Below, piece by piece: positions 1 to 9,900 of a DNA stretch of 64,000 bases. Below the pieces are notes generated by a model that saw only the letters and a program-made list of their open reading frames with translations, made no database searches and was not told where the DNA came from. Within the stretch, counting starts at the first letter, position 1. Every line of letters starts with the position of its first letter. The position numbers and the translations under genes are program-made. This DNA comes from Tubulanus polymorphus (taxonomy: Eukaryota > Nemertea > Palaeonemertea > Tubulaniformes > Tubulanidae): contig NC_134032.1 in NCBI RefSeq assembly GCF_964204645.1, positions 10,286,275-10,350,274 of the forward strand, read 5' to 3'.

Positions 1-70
1 GTTCGAATCTGAGACACCGCAGGTCGTTCTCTCTTAGCGCAGGTCCGGGGTTCGAATCTGTCCCGCCGGA
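1..70 (+). repeat. tRNA-like SINE fragment
   Basis: The segment contains two GGTTCGAATC-like B-box motifs (at the very start and near 50-59) in a tRNA-gene-like context. No cloverleaf or A box can be built, so it is read as a fragment of a tRNA-derived SINE cut by the window edge, not a tRNA gene. Confidence 0.35.
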
Positions 71-217
71 ATTCGGATCAGATTATTTGCCAACGGCTAG
101 CTGTAACCAAAATGCTGTTGGGCTCAACTGATCTACTGATATAGGCAGGTTTTGCCGAGTTAGAATATGTCAAGTTTGTCCGATCGTTCACGTCTAGGGT
201 CCGAATAATGCACCATG

Positions 218-331
218 TTAACAAATAAAAACCCACAGTTAGGTCTGTAAAACAGTTTATTTTTCCGGCAGTATCGAAGCTTTAACTAAACCCCTTTTTC
301 ACTGACCTAACTGTGGGTTTTTATTTGTTAA
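218..331. mobile_element. short MITE with TTAA flanks
   Basis: A perfect 24-bp inverted repeat (222-245 and 304-327, starting CAAATAAAAACCC) is bounded on both sides by TTAA (218-221 and 328-331). The 106-bp body has no coding capacity. TTAA flanks with terminal inverted repeats point to a non-autonomous DNA transposon with a TTAA target site, as in the piggyBac and Kolobok groups. Confidence 0.6.
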
Positions 332-1363
332 CTCTACACTGAGATAGAAATCAGTTAATTGCAGTACTGCACCATGTATTAGTTCATTGATCTGGAGTTA
401 GAATCTGCCAATATTGTCCTTTCCTCCTGAGCCTGGAGCCATCGTTTCTTTTTTTTGGTATTCCAAGGATCTTTTTATTTCAAAAATCATCTAGCTTGCG
501 AAATGGTTTGTCAGGTTCCAATAACGCACTCGTTTTTGGGATAAAATATCTTTATTTTTCATTCGTAACTTATTGTACATCAAAAAACAGATCGAATTCA
601 AATTTCAATTGATTTTTAGAGTTTTAGATTTTAAGTCGGAATCGTACAAGAAATTATCGAATTTTGCCACATCTTTTGGCGACGCATTCTATTCGTCGGA
701 ACAATTCTGAAAATGAAATGAATTTAGAATATATATTTCTCCGACTAAATTTAGGCGTGTACTTAGGCCCCTATTTTCATCTGCAAAAAAACATTTTGTT
801 TTAGAGTCACTCTAGATACTCATGGCATGAAATGGTAATTTTTTTCAAATTGTCGAGGGGAGGGCCACAAACCCTTCCGGCGCTCGGTGTTCGTGTACCG
901 TAATGTATATACGACTTGGCATAGTTGGTTTCGGGACCCTCCTATTCTAGATTTCTGGATCCGGCTCTGAATACAAAACTTTTTTCCACGCTACGACCAA
1001 ACTAAATTCAAAACAATACTTACCGATAAAAAAGATTTCGAAATTTGAAATTCTAAACTCTGGTGGTAGCTGACAAGAAAAATACTGGGGCCAGTTTTAT
1101 AGACTGGTATCAACTTTAACCCGGGGCTAACTTCATTCATTTTCAATTGAGTTAACCCCCTGGTTAAAGGTAATACCAGTCTACAAATCCGAGCCCTGTT
1201 GTTCTACTTAAAAAAATGTTTAAGGTTTGTAAATTCTATTTTGTAAATATCACTGTGCATCTCGACACAAATAGACCATTGGGTTAAAAATGAGCGCAAA
1301 TTATCGCAACAATGGGGACCTCGAGGGACCGCCACAAAATGGCGCCTAGAAACTGGAAACTTC
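332..1363. other. non-coding, repeat-rich left flank
   Basis: No exon is convincing here. It is AT-rich DNA with one foldback element (1087-1196) and a GGATCCGG-containing fragment near 955-970 that resembles the end of the element at 47310-47582. Confidence 0.4.
1087..1196. mobile_element. foldback element
   Basis: The left half (GGGGCCAGTTTTATAGACTGGTAT...) reappears as an imperfect inverted copy in the right half (...ATACCAGTCTACAAATCCGAGCCC), with GTTAACCCC/GGGGCTAAC-like inner arms. It is non-coding and belongs to the GG-N-CCAGTT-ended foldback families seen throughout the window. Confidence 0.5.
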
Positions 1364-1369
1364 TTTATT
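1364..1369 (-). terminator. polyadenylation signal overlapping a stop codon
   Basis: TTTATT on the plus strand is AATAAA on the minus strand. It overlaps the TAA stop of the small cysteine-rich ORF (1365-1367), so the transcript would have almost no 3' UTR if this signal is used. Confidence 0.4.
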
Positions 1370-1745
1370 GAATTGAATTAAACCTCGCGACGGGTTTGCC
1401 TTTTTGGTGTAGTGAACAATATACACTGAAAGCAGCCAGGTCCTTTAGTACATTTTTACCCACCTCGCTATTCTCGAGGACGGATTTACGGATACATTCA
1501 GCCGTGTCAGCGGCTTCTATGCAATCAACATCGGCCCTTAATCGGCACAAATTAATGCAGAAGTCTACCTCGAGTTCACAGTGCTGTTTACAGAAGCCAT
1601 CGTTGCCCCCACAAGTCGCATCAGCAATCTCACAGCGAGACACACACTGGTTGCCGCCTGATACGATTTCACATTTTGATTCACAACTAATCACCTCCGC
1701 CCAAGCGCCAAGCGCCAAATACCCTACAACGATACACCCAAACAT
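1365..1745 (-). CDS. small secreted cysteine-rich peptide (hypothetical)
   Basis: The ORF can be read from an ATG at 1745 as 126 aa. The first ~16 residues (MFGCIVVGYLALGAWA) look like a signal peptide with a small-residue cleavage site. The mature part has 12 cysteines, several in repeated C-x3-C pairs (CESKC, CVSRC, CKQHC, CINLC), so a disulfide-rich secreted protein is likely. The reading frame is open upstream to 1853, but the hydrophobic leader supports the later ATG. An upstream 5' exon cannot be excluded. The family is not recognised and no toxin or hormone signature is claimed. AATAAA overlaps the stop. It stands alone, with the large ankyrin gene downstream on the plus-strand map but on the same strand. 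Confidence 0.5.
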   Translation of the reverse strand: MFGCIVVGYLALGAWAEVISCESKCEIVSGGNQCVSRCEIADATCGGNDGFCKQHCELEVDFCINLCRLRADVDCIEAADTAECIRKSVLENSEVGKNVLKDLAAFSVYCSLHQKGKPVARFNSIQ

Positions 1746-3948
1746 TTCATTGAAATAAAATTCGGACAAGTTTAAGAAAAGGGCTTCGTAAATCCCCTGT
1801 GATATCATCAAAATACGTACCACTCTGAAGCTTCTGCCAGAAATTGTTAACAAGATTAGAGGATAAGTGTAGGTAATTTAATGATGTCATAAGGGGAAAT
1901 CGACCGATCATGTGCCTACCTAGAACTATCAATCCGTAAATGACGCATAAATTAGTTTTTCCCAAAGCCATCGTTTTTTCTTATAAGACCACTGAAAAGG
2001 ACAGGAAAACCAGTAACCGGGGATCTACAATCATTCTTTATGAATGAATCATCTTACGTATAAAGCGATACTTACATTTGAAAAGTGATGAAAAATAGTT
2101 GTTCAGTGCTGTTGTCGTTGCCTGGGACTGACTGATCTGGAGTGAAGCGCTATAGAGATTTTGAAAAACAAAATCCACCTGCGAAGCTGTGATTGATGGT
2201 TTCGACATGTACATCATAAGTTAACCGTTCACATACATGTAAATATATTATCCCGATATATTTTCAGAAATGTGTTCACGATTGCAGAAATTTCTATACT
2301 TTTACAGCTTATGTATGTACACGCCTATAAAATGATTTAGAACTTACAACTCAGAACTGAATAGTATCTGATCTGCAAGACTCCAGGAATCAGTTCCACA
2401 GTTGTGAGTTATACAGAAATTCAAGAGCGGTCTAAGATAAACATAACCAATCCGATAACTTAAGTTTTGTTTGATATTCTCGTCCCCCTTTTGGACTTAT
2501 GCCATGACTGTGCAACCGCCCCCTGGTTCTCGGTATACCCCCGCGAACATATTCGTTCGATAACAGAATTTGAAAGGCTTGCAATTTCCCAGATTCGCAA
2601 TTAACTCAGTGAAAAATCTTTAGTACATACAGTGGAACCTCATTACAACGAACTTCACGGGACCAGAAAATCTGTTCGTTATAACCGATAGTTAAGTTAT
2701 ATCCAGTGTGAAATTAATTAAATGTTCTAACTAGGGACGAAATTCTATATTTGTTATATCCGATGAATCGTTTTATCAGAGTTGGTTGTAACGAGGTTCC
2801 ATTTTATAAACGATTACTGCTTTCCATGATTCTCAGCTCAGTGACATATCTACAGTCCTAGCGCCACCTCGTTGTTTCTGTTGCTTTGAACATCTCGGTG
2901 AACTATTCGCGCCGGAATGTAGAATGAATTCTCACTGAAATCGCGTTTCTTTTCATAAATTTGTGTGTATTTCATCGTTAATCGTTTGAAACAAGACCAG
3001 AAAAATGCGGTTAACAAAATCATCAAATGCTTCAAATTTTCAAGTGAATAAGCGCCAATTTCTTCATTTCAAAAATGAAGATTACATTTCCGGCGATTAC
3101 GGAAAAAAGCTACAGTAGACTCTTCTTAACTCAGTGCTGGTCACAAGTCGGTTAGCTGCTCAGAGTCGAGGCGAATCTCACAAAAATTTTGGAATCTGAA
3201 AAAGATTTCCGGACAGACAAAGTTACGATTCTCTGATTTTCAACTCAGCAAAATATGTGTTCCAGCGCTACCGAATAAGAAAAAAGTCTACCGCAGGGCC
3301 TACATACAAAATCATTCCTTTGAATCAATTTCAAGTTGGGCCATTTAAACATTCATCACATTCAATTTTCCATCATATCAATTTTCTTTCCATATTTATC
3401 CCAGAATTAAATTGTACATTATAACATATTGAAACAATTAAAAAAGCTAATTTATGCATACATGTATTATAAAATTTCACAAAAACTGCGGTGCAAAAAC
3501 ATATAATTCCATTTTACATTAACCAATTATAATACTTTGTTTTCTAGGTTAAAATAATAATCGTTTTAGCATAGAAAGTTGGCCAAGCCACTTACAAAAA
3601 TGGCCGCTTCCAATAAATCCCCTAAGACATCATCATTTTCTTCAGCGACCTCTTACTTTCCCTAATTCCCCCTAAATCATGTAATGTATTTGCCACAATA
3701 ACAACAAGAAAGCCTTTGAAGCGAGAAAACACGATTTGATGATGTCATAAGGTGATTAATGGAGGCGGCCATCCCATCCGTGTATATAAATCCTAATTCA
3801 TGAAATGCGCGAGAAGCCGAAGAGGTTATTGACGACGGTCTAAAAACTTACAAGGCGGCAGTTTGAAAAGTGCCGCAACGAAATTCTTGATTAGGAAAAT
3901 GTGTGGCAAAATTCAGCAACGAACAATAGATGTTCAAAATATTCTCAT
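1746..3948. other. intergenic DNA with repeats
   Basis: No further exon is supported. It contains a copy of the 'CAGTTCCACAGTTGTGAG' repeat end near 2390, a pogo/Tc1-like MITE (2628-2803), and copies of the 'AAATCCCCTAAGACATCATCA' repeat near 3615-3640 and 3735-3770. The 3' UTR of the large ankyrin gene should lie in the last few hundred bases, but no clear AATAAA was seen. Confidence 0.4.
2628..2803. mobile_element. pogo/Tc1-like MITE
   Basis: The left end TACAGTGGAACCTCATTACA is matched by an inverted right end (TTGTAACGAGGTTCCAT) about 175 bp away, and TA dinucleotides flank it. The 'CAGTGGAACCTCGTTATAAC' style of end is typical of pogo/Tigger-type non-autonomous elements. No coding sequence. 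Confidence 0.6.
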
Positions 3949-6900
3949 TCATAATCTCGTTTCCCCCTCACTATCGGTCGACCAGTCATCCTCACTCTCC
4001 TCGTTCACCATCGCTCCATCTTCCCTCATGTGTCTCTCCGAGTCATCGAACCGGCCGTCCAGGTTACCCCCATCGTCATTATCGATAGCAGTTACGTCTA
4101 CCGATTCAGCATCCTTATTTGCTTCCTCTTTCCCAGCCTCCTCGTCGGCAGCCGTTAATGAGGAGGAATCGTCGTCGTCAGTCAGAAATTCATCGTCATT
4201 TTCTGTCTTATCGTCGCTTTCATTATCATCACCATCGGCGTCAGCGGCTCGTTCCAAGCTGGATTGAAGGGTGATGAATTCATCGCTGGTATCCGCGTCC
4301 TCTCCGGCTGATTGCTGCTCCTGATGCTGTTCATCGTCCTGGAGTTCATCAGTACCGATGGCATTAACAGCATCATCGACCCCGGGTGAGGCGTGTTCAG
4401 CTCCTTCATCCCAATCGGAATTCAAATCCTTGTTGTCGTCAACTTTTCCAAATTTCTCGCAAGTCGCAGTCGAGTGACCAGAATTTTCGTTACCACGACC
4501 ACCGGAACAAGTAAAATTACTGTCCAGCTGAGGTATCAATGAACTGCATTTGGGACGGATAACATTTTCTCCTTGCGAAGTTACGTTTTCCTCTTGTGAA
4601 CTGGATTTCGGACAAGTAACAGTTTCTTCCAGTCCGGAACTTGATATTTGACACATCAGATCGTTACCTTCCTCTTCGATCATGTCCAATCGCCCGGACA
4701 AGTTCTTCCCTAATTTTTCCTCGTTATTCGTATCATCTTCATTTTCCTCTATGATGCTCTCTAATCGATAATTACAACCGGATGGGATGGTGCCACTGTT
4801 CTCTGTCGAACAATAAGTATCTTTCATGCCGCCGTTGCCTGTGGTAAAAACATAACCGACTTCATTGTTGTCGTAAAATTTGTCGTCATCGACAACTGCG
4901 TAATCATCACTGTCATCATCAGTTTCATCGACATCAGCATCATCATCATCAGAGCTACTACTATCAATGATGAAAACGGCAGTGTGTTCGCTAGGTTCCT
5001 TCTCATTATCACCAACTTCAAGATCGTTCCAACTTTTTGAATCGACGTAGTCTGCATCATCATTGGCACATTGCCGTTTGTCGGTAAATTTCTGTCTCAG
5101 TTGTTCTTCGTTTTTCATGATGGATTCGACTTCTTCATCATTTCGAACCTCTTCGAGAATCTCAATTCGTTCCTCATTACCTTCAACTAGTAATCGCACA
5201 TTCCGAGTTTGAAGACCATTTCTTCTATCGCATTGCACATTCCATGCCTCTTTTCCTCCTTCAATAACTCCAGTTGTATCTAGTCTTGGCACTTTTTCAA
5301 AGAGATATCGTTCGCGTTCCGAGGTTTCGTCTTTTTGAGCCTGTTCAATAATCACAGCGATAAATTGTGTGGCAAATTGATCCAACTGCAGTTCTGTATC
5401 TTCATCTTGCCGTAATTCTAACACATTTGCATCAGACGTCGAAGGAATCTCCTCCCAGGAATCGTCGACCTGGTGACAAGAATTCATCAACCTGGCGACC
5501 ACGTCGACCGGACACGGGGATAAAACTACATTATCCAAATACTTGGCATCCAGTGACGAATCAAATTTCTTTTCATCTGAAACCTCAGCGACATCAACAC
5601 TTCTCATTATTGAAACATCATTACTGCGTTTCATTGAACTTGTTTCAGGGATTTTTCCATTTTCACTTCTGTCAGTTCTTTCAGCATCATTTTCTACAAA
5701 GACTTCACTGTTTATCAATTTTTCATACTCATCACAAATTTTTTCATCCATGTCTTCACCTAATTCAACCCGACTGCGGCCACGTGACTTCGAAGCCCTG
5801 CTATTCACCACCTCCACTTCATCGTCGTACGATTTTGCAAGCTTCTTTTCATCGAGCTCGTTGATCGAGTGGCCTTCAGCTTCAAGACAATGAGCAGACG
5901 TAGATGTTTCGGTGCCACTGATATCGACGAACACAATTCGATCGGAATTGGCGCTGTAATAAACCGCATTGGCCGGCGTGATGTTCCACATCTGGTCGAC
6001 ATTCTGGAAAACTGGTAATTCCTGATTCGAATCTGATTTCTTCACGAGCAAATTCTCACATGCTCGACCTCTATTTCTGGCACATTCAGATATTGCAATA
6101 TTATCCAGTTTATCATCAACAATCTTACCAGTATATTTTCTATCTCCTAAGTTTATCTCAATTTTGTCAATTTCCAACATTTCAGATTTCATATCCTCAA
6201 CTGTATTGCGGTCATCCTTAATTGTCATGATGGCTGCATCTCCATTCTCCAAATCTGTACTGCAAGGGTGTTTAACTCCGACATTATAACTGATGATCTC
6301 AGATACACGAGAATTTTCCATATTCTCTTTTGGGTCAACAAATATTCTATCTTCCGTTTCTAGCCTAGCACTTCGCATGCTAGAAAAACCTTCAACTGGT
6401 TCAAAATTTTGCATTTTCGGCATACTATCTGCCACTACTTCTTTCGTAGAATCTCCAATGATGACCGAACATTCAAGGTTCGTAGCTAGGTCTCTTTCAA
6501 GATCAAAAGACGCTGCATCAGTTGTTATCCCTACTGTTTCCAATACTGGTTCCATCACGTCCCATGGATCTGGCAATAACTTTCTACCTGAGCGTTTGTT
6601 CGCTAAGGAAACCGATGGCGTGCTATGTCTGAGTGATGAGAAATCAGATGCCACGTCATCTTGACTATCCGCTATCAAAACATCATCATCGTCATCAACC
6701 TTATCGTTGATTTCAGGGGATGTATCATCGGTATCTATGCTGCAATCGGCGAGGCTTTTGTGTTCATAGCAGGACTTGCGATTGTCATCAAAATCACTGT
6801 CAACATTGTCGCAGTCGAAAGCAAGTTTTTTAATCGATTCTATGAAATCGACTTTACATTCCTCAGCGATTATTTCTGGCAACACGATTTCGTAGTCATC

Positions 6901-9900
6901 AGTCTGGGCATTATCGTTATCACCATCATCTTTTTGACTTTCGGCACTGTCAACTGAATCAATGAAGAGATCGGGGATGTTTTTTATCCCGACTGACCGT
7001 TGAATTAGGTTGGATTCCTTCTCAGAGTCAAAACAGACAGATTTTGCTTCGGAGCTTTTTCTGTCACTGGTATCGAGATTTCTGCAAGGACTGAATATGG
7101 CGGAATCTACATCGCTGAAAGTTGAGTCGACGACCAGATCACTTCGAGTAGACTCAACAAGTCCATCCCATTCTAAACTCGTATCAGCACCAGTTGAAAC
7201 ATTCAGACCTCCAGATGATCTTCTGTTTGACTTAAAATCGACCGGATTGTCCACAGATTGATGAGAATCAACACTAGTTTTCTTGGCAAAAGCGTCAGAT
7301 ATTTCAGAACTCTGAAATTCATGAGTATTCGAGCTTGATCCAAAATTAGCAATATAATCTGCATTTATTTCCGCCGCTTTCAAAAAATAAAATTCTGTTT
7401 CTGTTTCCAGTTGATCTTTTGGTATATCAGTCATCAACTCGGCTTTAATTTTTCCACCGATTTCTGCCAGGTCATTGCGAATATCATAAATTTTTACATC
7501 CTCTTCACCAGAAGATATGATTTCGCCATCGCCTTCATTTGCTTTCGCCTCTTGCACTCCACTTTCTATCTTATCTACTGCGGTAACTAAGGGAACGTTT
7601 GGACCAGTTTGAACAAAGGCACTTTCACTAGGTTCCATAAGCATTTTTCTTGGATCAGTCTGATCATCATTTTTTAGGAAACAGCGTCCAATACTGCGAG
7701 AAAACTTTGATTCTGGACATTCATCCATACTTTGCTTTGCTGTGATTTGGTCCCCAATAGTTTGGAAGTTAGATGGCAATGTTTTCATGGATTCATCATC
7801 AATATTATGTTTCTCCATCAGATTTACAGATGGCATTTCAAGGTTAGCATCAATATCAACCTCTTCAAAACAGGTTTGATCTTTTTCATTACTGTAAATA
7901 ATAATTCCTTTCGGACTTTTATTCACATCATGCTCTGATATCGCTTGGTCCCTGACAGTTTTGCAATCAGGTGGAGCTGATGCTTCATCATTCAAATTAT
8001 CATTTTCAGTTATTTCATCATGAAGTGAAAGAGGATTTCCCATTTCTATGTCAGATACTTGAGAACCATACTTTAATGACCGACCAGAGAGACAAGATGG
8101 TGAATTGTCTGCAATGACATTGAAGCGGGATGGTGACCGTTGTTCTTGATGCAATTTCCAAACCGACCACGCTTCTTTGCGATCGATTTTCATCAAATTA
8201 CCGAATTTCTCTCTTACTTTCGGAGACATCGGTTGACTCGGCAAGATTTCCGCATCCTTACAACCTGGTTTCATTATACAGGTGTTCTCTCCGATGAAAA
8301 AAGCAACTGGTTTTTTCTGCAAGCTCAGAGCCGAATTCGATAAATTCACGTTGAGGTTATCGTGCACAGGCTCCTTCAGATTTAGACTTGAACAGATATC
8401 ATCCACTATGTCTTTGCATAATGTCCGGACAGATGCAGTACCGACAGGTTTGACAGACTCACCATCGTTCCCGATTTCAGTATCCGAACTGCAATGTTCA
8501 TCATAAGCAATATATTCACATTCATTTGATTTTGAATCAATGACTTCTTCTTTACTATAATCTGTATCTACAACTATATGTGTTTCTTGCAATTCATCCA
8601 CATCGCTATCCAACGCAACAGGTAATATACCATTATCAAATTTTACCGCCTCATGTTCCTGAGTTTCTTTAGAGTTGTACTGAAATTCCACTGCCTCATT
8701 TTCTTGAGGAGATTTTTTCTCAACGTCATATGCCACATGCTCTTGGGTTTCTTCAGAGTTTAGTTCAAAATTATCAACTGGTTCCAAATCCCCATTAGAA
8801 GGAAATTTCCCAATTACATTGTTATTTACAGGTGAAACATCATTATCAACTTCTACCGTCTTATGCGTTATGGGATCTTCCAAGTTCTGCTCAGAATTTA
8901 CAACTTCAAGTGGTATATTATTTTCATTTCTATCCGGAGTGAAGAGAAAAATATTCTTATCACCTCCAATTACCTCAGGCTCACTGAAATCTTCACCACT
9001 TAGTGTAAAATCAACTGGTTCTAAAGTTGCTATAACATTTGCAGTGTTCACATCGCGATCAGCATCGAATGTATCAGCATTTTTTACATCTGGAGCGATT
9101 ACATGATAGACTTCAACATTTTCCTGTTCTGGATTATCCATTGCAAGCTTCTGGATATCTTCCTGTCCAGTTTTACAGGTGCATCCATTGTCTGGTTGGT
9201 CACAGTCTTCAGCTTCGCTCTCTTGAATATTTTCATCAGCATCGTGAATGGACATACTTTGTTTCGAGTTTCTTGATTCAATCGATGACAGCCTCTCATC
9301 AATATTCTTGACCAATTCCACATAGCAGATAACATCATTCTCTTGCACTATAAAGTCATCTCGTTCAGTAGTTGCTCCATTCGAATCGAAAATGTACTTC
9401 CTGTCGATTTGAAGATCATCGTTGAATGGATTGCTTAAAACCTTATTCGGCGATTCTTTTTTAATGGATGAATACTCGTCCCAGGCTGTAACAAGATCTG
9501 TACTGTTTGAGCTATTATAGCTACTATGATCATCGAATTTTCCTTGTGAAAGGTGATCGGACATTTTCTGACAGCTTTCATCATCATCATCATCATCATT
9601 ATCAAATTCCACTTCTCTATTAAGTGCCCGTGATTGTTTGAATTCACTTGAACTCATAGCTTGAGTTGTTTGTGACGCTGAACTCAAAGGTGATTGAAAA
9701 TCATTTAAAGTATCATCCAAAGCGGCGTCATCATTGTCTACAGCACTTAAATAGTCTTCAACTTCATCAGTAATATTTTCAGAGCGTCCACTTTCTTCAA
9801 TTCTCTCATTTATCCTGCATTCTACGTGGTCTGGTCTACCAAGACATTTGACAATTTTATCACTCATTTCATTCCCATTTTCTTCCACATTTCCTTCCTC

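Noticed and set aside
1-70. tRNA gene
   Set aside because: B-box-like motifs are present, but no full cloverleaf, A box or anticodon arm could be drawn.
3863-4267. Ser-rich 134-aa plus-strand ORF
   Set aside because: It is the complement of the Asp/Glu-rich minus-strand coding exon; the Ser codons mirror Asp/Glu codons.
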